DNA of 64,000 nt from Larus michahellis (Eukaryota > Chordata > Aves > Charadriiformes > Laridae). The DNA is taken from contig NC_133911.1 in NCBI RefSeq assembly GCF_964199755.1, positions 3,251,001 through 3,315,000 on the forward strand, in the 5' to 3' direction. The notes beneath the pieces are model-generated. The model had not been told where the DNA came from. It saw nothing but the letters and a program-made list of their open reading frames with translations, and searched no databases. The translations under genes were made by a program, and so were the position numbers. Shown piece after piece: positions 1 to 15,400 of this stretch. The first letter of the stretch is position 1. The number at the start of each line of letters is the position of its first letter.

Positions 1-660
1 GGAGCCTTGTTGGGGGGCCGGGGGAGGCCGAATCTCACCCCACAGGGCCTGGGATGGGGGAAGGCGGCCCAGACCCCGGCCCCACCGGGCTTTAGGGGGG
101 TAAATCGCAGCGCCGGGGCCCTGGGGAGGGCAGCAGGCCAGATCCCAGCCCCCCCGTGGTCTTGGGGAGAGGGGGCCACGCTAAACCCTCGTCCCACAAG
201 GCCTTTGAGGGCGATCAGCCCACATCCCAGCCAGTCCCCAAGATTATGGTAGCAGAGCGCAAAAATTGCCAATACCCCCACGGCCCCAGGGAGGAGCAGT
301 TCCAATGCCCCCCCCCCGGGCCTTGGAGGGATGGAGGGCAGCTCCGATGCCCCCCAGGGCTTTGGGGGGGGCAGCTCCAATGCTCTCCCCAGGGCCTTAG
401 AGTTGGGGGGGGAAGCCGAAATCCCAGCCACTCCCCAGGATTATGGTAGCAGGGCCCAAATCCCAATATCCCCCCAGGGTGCAGGCAGCTCCAATGCCCC
501 CCACCCAGGGCCCTGGACTGGGGGGAAGCCCAAATCCCAGCCGCCCCCCCCCCTCCCCCAAACCTGGGGGGTGTCAAGCCAAAGCCTTTCTCCCCTGGGC
601 TGGAGAAGGGGGAAATCTGCCCAAATCCCAGCCCTATAGTGCCTTGGCCGGGGGGGAGTT
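1..660. repeat. Degenerate GC-rich minisatellite at window start
   Basis: A loosely repeated unit of roughly 40-60 bp recurs across this stretch. The recurring pieces are a GGCAGCTCCAATGCCCCCC-like block, a CCCAGGGCCTTGG-like block and an AAATCCCAGCC-like block, for example near 295-330, 345-375, 375-400 and 485-520. Both strands are open in several frames only because the unit lacks stop codons. It lies beyond the 3' end of FAM43B, and no gene is visible in it. Confidence 0.6.
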
Positions 661-1320
661 TACACCCCCCACCGGGATGTGGGGCAGCAGCATCCCATGG
701 CCCCCAAGGCCCCCGCCACTGCAAGGACAAGGCTCAGTGTGGGGCCGTGGGGACGCAGCCCCCAGCCCCATATTATAGGGTCCTCTGCAGCCCATGCAAG
801 GCTATGGCCAGGCTGGGAGCAGGGGGGGAGGACACAGGACCCTGCTTCCCCCCTCTCTCCCTTTGCCATTGCTTATTCTGGGAAAGCAGCAGAAGGGGAG
901 GAAAAAAATAGTATTTTTGGGTAAATTACTGGTGCTCATGGCCTCGGCGCTGCTTTTGGGGTGGGCGGTGGGGGCTGCAGGCAGGCCTTGCTCCCCGCCG
1001 GGGGGCCGAGGGGCCAGACCCCCATGGCAGCCTCCCCGGCGCGGGCGGCCTTGTGCCCCCCCCCCCCAGCTCTATATTTAAAAAAGCAAGTTGCCATGAC
1101 TACGCGGAGCGGCTCTCGCCAGCCCTTGGTGCCGCAGGGAGGGTGCAGCATGAGCCAGGGACCCTGCAGCCCCCCCCCTCAGCTTGGCTTCCCTTGCAAG
1201 GGGTAAATGCGATATAAGCCCCCCCAAATTCGGTATAAACCCCCCCAAACTGCCTCGGTGCTTAACTCTTCCTCTCCCATTGTCCAGGGCTCGGTCCAGG
1301 CGAGACACAGGCGCCGTTAC
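661..1320. other. GC-rich intergenic stretch, no gene seen
   Basis: This connects the minisatellite to the 3' end of FAM43B. I see no conserved reading frame or RNA gene. The only notable site is an AT-rich decamer at 1072-1081, listed separately. Confidence 0.5.
1072..1081 (+). promoter_or_regulatory. MEF2-like / TATA-like AT-rich site
   Basis: CTATATTTAA fits the MEF2 consensus YTA(A/T)4TAR and also resembles a TATA element. It is an isolated AT-rich site in GC-rich DNA, about 480 bp beyond the FAM43B stop. No plus-strand gene starts just after it, so an enhancer site or chance are both possible. Confidence 0.2.
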
Positions 1321-1342
1321 ACCACAGAAAACACACATCGAC

Positions 1343-1348
1343 TTTATT
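1343..1348 (-). terminator. FAM43B: FAM43B polyadenylation signal
   Basis: AATAAA on the minus strand, about 205 nt beyond the FAM43B stop codon. It gives a short 3' UTR. Confidence 0.6.
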
Positions 1349-1553
1349 ATGGCCGCTGCGGAGGAGGCACAAGAGCAGGTTCATGTGGGGGGGCCGGGGG
1401 GGTCCCCGGGGTGCAATCCCCCCCACACCCAGGGGTCTTCCTTGCAAACAAAGCCGCCATCTCATCCAATTCGTCCCCGTGGAGGGTCCGACTTCGGCTT
1501 GGGGTGCAGGGAGGGCATCTCATCCCCGAAATGGGGTGACCCACCGCTGCGGC

Positions 1554-2447
1554 TCAGCACGCCAGGGGCCGGGGGCCGCGCAGGCTGCACCCCCGCATCT
1601 CCCTGGCCAGCCGCAGCACGGCGGTGGGACCCCCGTCCCCCAGGGGTGCCCCGGTGCCGAAGGCCACCTCCTCCTCCTCCTCCTCCAGGATGGAGCTGAG
1701 GCGGGGGGCGCAGCGGGCCCTCTCGGCGGGCGGGCGGTAGGGACACTTGGCATTGAGCAGCCTGCGGAGGGGCACCAAGGGGACGATGGCGTCGCCCAGG
1801 AGCTGCTGCTGGACGTGACGGAAATCGTTCTGCCTCTTAAGGCGTTTGAACTCGTTGAAGGCGGAGGCGGAGGTCTGGTAGAGGAGCAGGGCCATGGCAC
1901 GCGCCTTGTCGGCTTTGGAGACCAGGACGGCGTGGCAGCGCAGAACCACCGCCTTGTTCTTCACCTGGTGCCGGTAAACCCAGGCGAAGACCTTGGGGTG
2001 CCGGCGGTCGGCGGCGCAGTAGGTGATGCGGTGCAGGAGGTACGCGTGGCCCGGCCGGCGGGCTCCCTTCTCGCAGGGGGTCATACGGATGCCTTGGGGT
2101 CCCAACGTCAGCTTCATCTTGGCCCCGCCGGCCCCCGCATCGCTCTTAGCCCAGATCTTGCCCACCGCCTCCTCCGTGCAGCCCTCTCCCTTGGCGTGCA
2201 GGGTGACGGCGTTGCCCAGGTACCGCACCGTGTACGTCGGGTCCTCCTTGTTCAGCTCCACTTTCTGGCGTTTGCCGCGGAAGACGCTGCCCAGCCGCTC
2301 AAGCGGGCAGTCGGGCAGGAGGTCCGGGCAGGAGCGCAGGAATCCGGCCAGCAACGCGGCGTAGCTCAGCCCCGGCCCCAGGCTTTTGCCTTTGCACTTA
2401 CGTTCGTTTTCCACCAGCACAAACTTGCTCCGGCGCCAGGGCAGCAT
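1554..2447 (-). CDS. FAM43B: FAM43B, PID/PTB-domain protein
   Basis: A single-exon gene encoding 297 aa, close to the roughly 330 aa of mammalian FAM43B. The conserved start [15 protein letters not shown] fixes the initiator. The frame stays open 145 codons further upstream, but that part is CpG-island sequence with no family similarity. Residues of about 60-190 form a phosphotyrosine-interaction-type (PID) domain, beginning near the segment [18 protein letters not shown] and running through [20 protein letters not shown]. The C-terminal part carries an acidic run of Glu residues and ends RGPRPLAC. The family has no enzymatic activity; PID domains bind peptide motifs or phospholipids, and the partner of FAM43B is not established. 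Its neighbour CDA lies in the same relation as in human (FAM43B-CDA-PINK1). FAM43A is the alternative paralogue, but synteny with CDA and PINK1 favours FAM43B. Confidence 0.93.
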   Translation of the reverse strand: MLPWRRSKFVLVENERKCKGKSLGPGLSYAALLAGFLRSCPDLLPDCPLERLGSVFRGKRQKVELNKEDPTYTVRYLGNAVTLHAKGEGCTEEAVGKIWAKSDAGAGGAKMKLTLGPQGIRMTPCEKGARRPGHAYLLHRITYCAADRRHPKVFAWVYRHQVKNKAVVLRCHAVLVSKADKARAMALLLYQTSASAFNEFKRLKRQNDFRHVQQQLLGDAIVPLVPLRRLLNAKCPYRPPAERARCAPRLSSILEEEEEEVAFGTGAPLGDGGPTAVLRLAREMRGCSLRGPRPLAC

Positions 2448-6997
<4,550 letters not shown>

Positions 6998-8184
6998 GCA
7001 GCGCGGCCGCTGACGGCCTTTGCCCTTCGGCAGCAGGGGAGGATGGTTTTCCCCAATTTCCCCAGTGTGTAAGCGGCTTTTTGGGCACGATGCAACGGGA
7101 AATGCGTTTATAGTGTTAAGTTACCCATTCCTCTCACTCGTTTTCTGATTCAGCGCTGATTCGCAGACACCGGCCCCACCTCACCCCAGGGAAATGGCGA
7201 AATCAAATTGTAGAAATTCCCTGTTATTAGAAAAAAAGTGTCCAGATATCGCTGTAGGCGAGGGGGGAGATCGCAGGCAGAAAAGGGTTTGATGCACGGC
7301 TCAAGCTTGGGCTTGTTGGTCCAGAAATGACTCCCGAATAATGCAAAATCATTGCTTGGGAAAATGCTGAATTCTTCATCTCTAAGGGACAAGTGAAAGT
7401 GAAAAGGAAAAGCTCCATCAACCCCCTCAATTATTAATAAGCCAATTCCAATTAGGCGATTTGCTGGAGCTGGAGGGTTATCACGCTGAGCGTGTCCTTT
7501 GCTCCTTTCTCTCGGGCTTGTTTTTCTTCCTTTTATTCCGTTTGTGGGGATGAAGGAGGAGTTTGGGGGGGGCTTCTGGAGAGTTTTGTGTCTCCAGAGT
7601 AATGCCGTTTGCTGATTGTACTATTTAATTATGCACAATGAAAAATGAACGTGTTAACATTTCCGAACCAGCGCAGGGTTGGGCATTAGTGCCTACGCCC
7701 AAGTGAAATAAAAGCAGCCCTGGTTTATCTCCTGCATTTGCAGCAAAATGATGAATCACAGGGAAGGGGAAGCGGGGCCCTGGGGCTGCCCCGCTGCCAG
7801 GCAGGGCAGGGGGGGACGCTGGCGGCGCGGACAGGACACGACCAGGACATGGCATGGTCCAAAGCGCTGCTGCCCACATGGCTAGTGTCCTCCTGCCCTC
7901 CCTGGCCGTGTCCTGCTCTGTGCCCTGCTCCATGCCCTGCTCCATGCCCTGTGTGCACTGGGCTGTGCCCAAGGGTCGGGGTTTAACCCCAGCTGGCAAC
8001 TGGGACCACGCAGCCGCTTGCTCGCTCCCCACCACCCCCGGCAGGGTAGGGAGAAGAGGGAGAAAAGGAGGGGAAAAAAACCCGTGTGGGTTGAGACAAA
8101 GACAGTTTAATAGAACTATAATGGGAGAGGGAAATAATAATAGTAACAACAATAATAATAACACTATAAGAATTATTATTGTTA
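6998..8184. other. CDA 3' UTR and intergenic DNA
   Basis: This follows the CDA stop codon. An AATAAA at 7707-7712 is a candidate CDA polyadenylation signal, although the implied 700-nt 3' UTR is unproven. Around 8130-8175 lies an AAT-rich simple repeat next to the CR1 fragment. No gene is visible. Confidence 0.45.
7707..7712 (+). terminator. CDA: Candidate CDA polyadenylation signal
   Basis: AATAAA on the plus strand about 710 nt after the CDA stop. It is the first canonical hexamer I noticed downstream; use is inferred. Confidence 0.35.
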
Positions 8185-8340
8185 CTATAGAATCACAGAA
8201 CGGTTCGGTTTGGAAGGGATCTTAAAGCCCATCCAGTTCCAACCCCCCTGCCCTGGGTAGGGGACACCTCCCACCAGACCAGGTTGCTCCAAGCCCCGTC
8301 CAACCTGGCCTTGAACCCCTCCAGGGACGGGGCATTGACA
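8185..8340 (-). mobile_element. CR1 LINE, 5'-truncated 3' end
   Basis: About 155 bp matching the 3' end of avian CR1 in reverse orientation. It begins with ATAGAATCACAGAA, the complement of the CR1 3' ATTCTATG-type tail, and continues through GGAAGGGATCTTAAAG and CCAACCTGGCCTTGAA. It carries no coding capacity. It is flanked by AAT-type simple repeats on both sides (about 8130-8175 and 8337-8360), so it seems to have landed in, or seeded, a trinucleotide tract. Confidence 0.88.
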
Positions 8341-8689
8341 ATAATAATAATAACAATGCTAAAAGAATATATAAAATAACACAACGTGCTCTCACCACCC
8401 CGTGATCGGTTGCCCAACCCATGCGGAGCAGCAATTGCAGATTCCTCCCCCACCATTATTTCTATACTGATCACGACGTCTGCGGTATGGAATATCCCTT
8501 TGTCAGCTTGTCCCGTCTATGCTCCCTCTCAGCTTCTATGGGAAGCTGAAAAAGTCCTTGACCTAATATAAACATCGCTTAGCAACAACTAAACCAATAT
8601 GTGTTGTCAACGTTCTTCTCATACTAAATCCAAAACACAGCAGCTACCTGGAAGAAAATGAACTCTGTCCCAGCTGAAACCAGGGCAAC

Positions 8690-9385
8690 AAGCCGTGCCC
8701 AGGGCAGGGCTCTGCTCCATGCCCTGCCGTGCCCCGGCTGTGCCCAAGCCGTGCCCAGGGCAGTGCCGTGCTCCGTGCCCTGCCGCGCACTAGTCCGTGC
8801 CCTGCTCCGTATCCTGCTGCGCACAAGGCACACCCTGGTGTGTCCCGGGCTGTGCCCTGCATGGCACCAGGCTGTACCTTGGCTGTACCCGGCTCCGTGC
8901 CCCGCCGTGCACCAGGCTGTGCCTTGGCTGTGCCCAAGCCATGCCCAGGGCAGTGCCCTGCTGGCGCCCTGCTCCAGGCCCTGCCGCGTCCCGGGCTGTG
9001 CCCGGCTCCCTGTCCGGCATTGCCCCGTTCCATGTCCCGGGCTGTGTCCTGCTCCGTGCCCTGCTCCGTGTCCCAGGTTGTGCCCCGCATTGTCCCACTC
9101 CATGTCGGGGGCCGTGCCCCGCCGTGCCCCGCTCCATGCCCTGTATTGCCCCGCCATCCCCCGCCGTGTCCCTCTCCGTGTCCCGCTCCATCCCCCGCCG
9201 TGTCCCGCTCCATGTCCCGCTGCTCCCCGCCGTGCCCCGCTCCATGTCCCACCATTCCCCGCTCCATCCCCCGCCGTGTCCCGCTCCACGTCCCGCTGCT
9301 CCCCGCCGTGCCCCGCTCCATCCCCGCTCCATGTCCCACCATTCCCCGCTCCATCCCCCGCCGTGTCCCGCTCCGTTCCCCCGGG
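8690..9385. repeat. Large minisatellite upstream of PINK1
   Basis: About 700 bp built from short units such as CCCTGCTCCGTGCC and CCGCTCCATGTCC (about 12-15 bp). The right end has a higher-order unit of about 75-90 bp. The block starting TCCATCCCCCGCCGTGTCCC recurs near 9187, 9261 and 9349. The array stops about 90 bp before the PINK1 start codon. Long open frames on both strands across it are a by-product of the stop-free unit. Confidence 0.85.
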
Positions 9386-9474
9386 CCGGCGACGGCGCGT
9401 GGGGGGCGTGTCCTCCCGCCCCTCCGCGCGCGGGCCACGCCCCCCGTGTCTGTGAGGAGAAGGAGGCGGCGGCC
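9386..9474 (+). promoter_or_regulatory. PINK1: PINK1 CpG promoter / 5' UTR
   Basis: A short, very GC-rich segment between the minisatellite and the PINK1 start. It contains two GC/CACC-box-like elements, GGGGGGCGTG near 9401 and CCACGCCCCC near 9435, which are typical Sp/KLF sites. There is no TATA box. The start codon has a good context, GGCCATGG. Confidence 0.5.
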
Positions 9475-12400
9475 ATGGCGGTGCGGCTGCTGCTGGCCCG
9501 GGCCCTGCGCCTGCTGCCGCGCTGCCGCCCGCCCCGATGCCACCCCCGGCCCGACCCCCGGCCCGATCCCCGGCCCGCTCCGCCGCCTCAGCCCTGGCGG
9601 CCATGGCTGGCCTGGCTGCCGGCCGCCCGCCGCCTCTTTCTGCGTGGCCCGGCCGGCGGGCTGGCGGCCGTGGCTCGGCGGGGCCGCGGCGGGGTCTGCC
9701 TGGCGCTGGCCATGGCGCTGGGGCTGGTGGAGCCGCGCCTGGAGGAGCAGCGACGGGCCGAGGCGGCGTGCCGACACATCCAGGTGCGGCGTCCCCTCGG
9801 GGGCGGGCTGCTGCGGGACCCCCGGGCCTGGGCCTGGGCCTGCCTCCCGGGAGCCCCTCGGGCACCCTCCGTGAAGGGGACGGGGGGCGGTCCTTGCCGT
9901 GGGGAGCTTCTCAGACACCATCCGTGAAAGGGATTGGGGGGGCCCTTGCTGTGGGGAGACCCTCAGACACCTCTCATGAAGAGAACGGGGTGTTCATGCT
10001 GAGGGGAGCCCCTCAGACACCCTCCAGGAAGCGGATGGTGGGGGGCGTATTATTGGGAGCCCCTCGGACATCCTCCATGAAGGAGATGGGGGGTGGGTCC
10101 TTGCTTTGGGCAGCCCCTCACACACCCTTCATGAAGGGAAGGGGGTGGTCTGTGTTGTTGGGAGCCCCTCTCACACCCTCAACGAAAGGGGGTGTGTATC
10201 TGTCCTTGCTTTGGGGAGCCCCTCACACACCCTTCCTGAAGGGGATGGGGGTGGTCCTTGCTTTGGGGAGCCCCTCAGACACCCCTCATGAAGGGTACAG
10301 GGGGTCCTTGCTGTGAGGGTCCTCTCAAGTGCACCTCCCTATCTCCCCCCCAAGGAAGGTGGGGGGGACTGCTGTGAGCAGCCCTCAGGCACATCCCCGA
10401 CATGGGGACTGCTGTGGGCAGCCCCACAGATACCTCTTCCTCCCCCAAAATAGGGTACTGGGGAAGGCTCTCAGTCAGCAGCCCCTCACCACCCTAAAGC
10501 AGGTACCAGGGGGTCCTTGCTGTGGGGAGCCCCTCACTCCCTGTCCCCCTGTAAAGGTAGATGGGGGTCTCATGTCCCAGGAGGCTGGTGTCGAGCCCCC
10601 AGGTCTGTCCCTTCTCCCCAGACAGACGGGAGCCCGGCAGGGCTGCGGCAGGCCGTGCTGGCAGGGCACTGGGGACGGACGGTATTGAACATATTTCATG
10701 GGTAAAAATAGACCTTTGGTGTTCAGAGCCAGCTGTCACCTGCCCCACTAACCGGCAGACAAACGCATTCCCGTAGAGGTTCTGCCTTTCCCTGAAGTTT
10801 CTCAGGATGCTTTCTGTGCCCTGCCCTTGCTGGGTAGTTAGATTTGCTGTCTTCCCCCTTCTACTGTCCCTGAATCTGTGTCCCTTCGCTATGGGGCACA
10901 TCCCTAAGGTGGCCATTGGCACATTGGGGTTGTAGCTCACAGAGAAGTGCGCTTGTTTATATCAGTTCAGGTGACAGCTGTGGCACCACCAGACCTGTAT
11001 GATCGTGAACGCTGTGGTTAAACTCCAGAACAGCCCTCCTGTGCTTTGTTTTCTCTTGTCTCTTTAGATTTCCTCCCCCAGTGTTCTCCCATCACTGATT
11101 CACTCTTCGTCTAGCTTACCAACCCTCGTACTTGGCTGCCGCAACAGCTCAGGGCATTGTTTTTCCATCTGTTGTTGCTCTTAATTGGATTTTCTTTTAA
11201 ATGTTATTTGCCTGATATATTTATGGAGGGGGAGAAAAGTGTAATAGTGCATCTCTTTTTAGAAGTATTTAATTAGACTTGTCTTTACAAAACATATTTA
11301 CATTCTAGATTAGCAAGTGACTCCCCCTCCCCATTCCTCTTCTTTCCCATGCATCTACAGCACCCTCGGAAAGGGCACCTTTGGTAAAGCCTGTTTTAGG
11401 GGTAATTTGTTTCAGTCAAAAATATATGGTCTGCAGATTATTTTCCCTGTGGTTACAGTGATTTGAGCCTAATGGTTTGAGCCTGATTGTGGCTTTCAGG
11501 CAGGACCAACCCAAAAGGATGCATAATACCACTTAAACAGTAAGGGAGTTCTTGACTGAGTGGGTTTTTTATCGTTGTCTTTTCTTACTCCTTTCAGACA
11601 GTGTTTGTTGGAAAGAACAAGCCGCAGAAAGATCCCCTGAGCTCCTTCCGTTGGCAGGGCTTCAAGCTGGAAGAATATCTCATTGGCCAACCCATCGGGA
11701 AGGGCTGCAGCGCCGCTGTGTACGAAGCAGCTATTCCTTTCTCCTGTGAGCGTCGGGGGCATGCAGAGAGCAGCCGTCCCGCAGGGCAGGGGCCAGACGT
11801 GCAGCAGGATGGTGGCTGGGCCTCGCAGGCAGCTGAAGAGGAGCCCGTAGTGAACCACCAACCAAAAGAGGCTTTTCCGTTAGCTATCAAAATGATGTGG
11901 AACATTTCGGTAAGGTCTTAATCTCCTTGTCTGTCACTGGGAAAGTCCGGTTGAAATATTTAACGCTTAAGTGTTGAAAGCGCTAATTATGTAGCGCCCA
12001 TTGAGCATGTCAAAACAAAGCTGTTGATATGTGACATTGGAGACGTCGATTGTTAGCGAGCAGTCCCAGAGCAAGGTAATTAGCATTCATCATTCCTCTG
12101 GAATCAGCATTGAGAGCTGCTGCTAGTGGAGTTGTTGATTATGGAGGTGATCCTTCTGGAAAAAAAAGCTTTTCTGAAGCTGTCTGTGATGGCAAGGTGT
12201 AAGAAACGGAAAGCCACTGCTGCCACCGCGTTAGGAAGCAGTGTCCTTGTCAGTGTCAGGATAGAAATAGATTTTCTTCTGCAAAGCGTGGCCAAGGTAC
12301 GAGTCAGTGCTCACAGGGTGGGCAGTAACCTGTGTGCTGGGTCCCCTGGCCGCAGTGTGAGTGGGAAGGATCTGCGCTGGTGTTTCCCAGCCCAGGTGTC

Positions 12401-15400
12401 TCTTTGATCATCCACCCCCTCAATGTGGCTATTCCACATTTGAAAAAAATCCACGTGGCTTTTCCCGTTGAAGAGTTTTTGTGGCACTTGATGCGGCAAG
12501 TGGATATTCTAAGAGAGTCTTCCAAAATGCCAACATCTGAAATCCCTTGGGCTCCGGAAATACCCTGGCATTTAGCTGCGGGCTTTTCCAGTCGGGTCTT
12601 GAAGTTGAAAGTGAGTGTTAATGTATAGCTCAGAGAGCTAACAGTCAAGAATGCAGTTGAAGAGACAAATGGATTTCTTTCTACAAGTTAAGGCCTTACC
12701 ACCTCCCGTGGTAAATTCTTTAAGTAGTTCCTTGCCCAGTTTTCAAAGTAGAGAAGGCAGTCCCTTCGATCTGGTCTCAGTTGGTCTAACTCCAGATACA
12801 GTGCCAGCGTCAGGATTATCTGCTTTCGGTCTGTATTGAGGCTGGATGATTTTGGAGCTTAAACCAATGTGGTGTGTAATTACTTTTTCAGGCTGGTTCG
12901 TCAAGTGAAGCCATCCTTGATGCTATGGGCCGAGAGCTTGTTCCAGCCACGAGGGTTGCCTTAGCCGGAGAATATGGAGCCGTTTCTGGCCGCAGGTACA
13001 GTCACGATGGAAACGGCGGCGGTTCTCATATGGTGACACGCTCATTTTATCCATCAATTAATTTTGCAGCACATCTGTACTGTTAAAAAGATGGCCAGAG
13101 GCTTCTGTAATAGCTCCTGAAAGTAGATAAAAATGAAGCCTTGGGATTCTTAATGGCTCAGGTGGCGTGTGCGTATGTTTTGTCTTAAACGACGGTGCCT
13201 TCAGAAGTGCCGCACACCTCAAACATCACGCAGGGACGAGCTGCTGGCTGCCTTGGGGATTTTTCTGCGGTGTGCTTTTCTCCCATGCGGTTAGGAAACG
13301 ACGTAGCAATACCGCTGTTCAGACAGTGATTTAACACAGTCTTGTTTACTCTGAGGAGCAGATTGTGGCATGGCTTATTGGCATGTGGGGAATACCTGCT
13401 GGTTGGATGGCATAGTCCAGCAGGGTGTTGGAAGGACACGCCAATAACTGGGGATCAACTGGGGTCCTGCCAGCAGTCTCATGGGTGACAGTGGCCAGGC
13501 ACTTCTGTGCCCTGTGTCTTAGTTTCCCCATGTGTGAAACGCTTTGATATCTGCGGTGTTAGAGTCCGGGAGGATCTCCTTTTGATGAAACGTCATTTAA
13601 ATGTGCGTCATGGTGCTTTTTAATTACAGAAATACACACCTACAATCGGTAACAATTTGAATGTATTAAACATCAAGGAATTTGACTGTCACACGGTTTG
13701 ACTGTACTATTTTAGAACTGGTTTGGTTGTAAAACGGGTGGTGGGCAGGGTGGTGGAAACTGTTCTAGTGCAGGGAAACTGGCGAGAAAGAAAGTGGAAA
13801 ATGACTCTTCCTATTCTTGCGCCGGAGTGAGAAGTGAGCAAACAGCATGAAGGTGGAAAATTGCATGGAAACTTGTAAATTAACTTGAGTTAGCTATCTT
13901 TTTGTTCAAAAATGCGTCTTTTTGTTCGATTTGAAACAATGGAGTCCGCAGTCCAGATTGTCTGATTTAAATTTCAAATACATCTCAGCTGCCAATACAA
14001 ATGAATAATGAATGCTGCGTGGTACGTCGCTAGCTGAGAACGCAACAGAGGAGCCAAAGGGTTATTTGACATTCAGGAGAGGAGAGGGGAGAGATCTGTT
14101 TTGCAGCTACAGATAGGTAACCTGACTTTCATTGTAGTAAGTGCTTCCTGCCTGTGCCATAAAATAGAGGGTCTAAATTGATATGCCTAGTGTGACGTTG
14201 ACCTTTGTTTTATGTCTAGCAAAGTAATTGGTTTTTTGTCTTTTTTTTTTTCTCTAAAGCTGCTGTTGTAATTCTTTTTGAGCCGAGAAGCAGCCTGTGA
14301 CTAGCTCTGCCTTTGTTAGCAGTATGGAAGGGCTAGTAGGGTTTGAACAAAATTAAAGGCTGGTTGTTAAGTGTAAGGCTTTCCAGCAAAGCTTCTTCTC
14401 CTGCACTGGTAAAGCACCAGTATTTCCTGTTCAACCGTTGTATATAGGAAAATCCAGTTACAACAGAGTCGTAACAGCCACAGGTGCAGTCTTGGTCTGC
14501 GTACCCTCTGCTGGTGCGCAGCACTGCCTTGATGATGGCTTGCTTTGCTGTGGGAAGCAGCAGGGTAGATTTTGAACTCCAGAGAGAGTGCTGAGACCTG
14601 CCTGCTGCTGGCGTGGGTCTGCTCAGGCTGTGGGTGCTCTGCATGGACGTGGGAGATGCTGGGCTGAGGCGCTGGTTAGGAAATTGGCTGTGAGGGCAGG
14701 GAGGTTGCTGTCACTGTTCTTTCTAACCAAATAGTTTCCAGGATGTGAGTGTTTGAATATTTTCTTAACATGCAGCCCTGTAATCTGTGCTGGGCAGCCT
14801 TAATGCTCTCTCTAATAAGGTTGTCACTGCAGAATAAACGTGTTTGCACACTCCTTTGGAACCCTTCGGTGGGGAGGATGTGCCATATTAATGAAAAGTA
14901 ATTTCGTAAATAACAGAGATGTGTCTGTGATAAAACACAACTGACCAGGAGGCCGATGTAATCTGTGGTATCTGTACTTTTGTGCAGAAAACCTGTCCTT
15001 GGGAGGAAGAAGTTGCAGCCTCATCCGAATATAATCCAGGTGATCCGAGCATTCACATCCTCAGTCCCTTTGCTGCCCGGAGCCTTTGCAGACTATCCAG
15101 ATGTTCTTCCGTTAAGCCTGAATCCCAGAGGGATTGGTCACAGCCGCACACTCTTCTTGGTGATGAAGAAGTAGGTAGAGAGAAGCTTATTATGCAACTC
15201 GGGCCTTTCGTGACACTGCCCAGCAGGGCTGCGTGTTCTGCTGCCGCGCGGGTCCTTGCAAAGATTTGGCCTGGGCTGCTGCCAAAAAGCAGAGTACATT
15301 TTTGGAAATGCCTCCTAAGACCTGTTCCAAGTCCTTGAGATTTTAACTCTTGTTCAACAATGAAGACAAGCCATTCTTTTTAATAGTTACTCCAAATTAA

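Noticed and set aside
8624-9927. Long open frames (up to 425 codons) on both strands around 8.6-9.9 kb
   Set aside because: They read through the stop-free minisatellite upstream of PINK1 and give low-complexity repeats of Gly-His or Cys-Pro. No homology.
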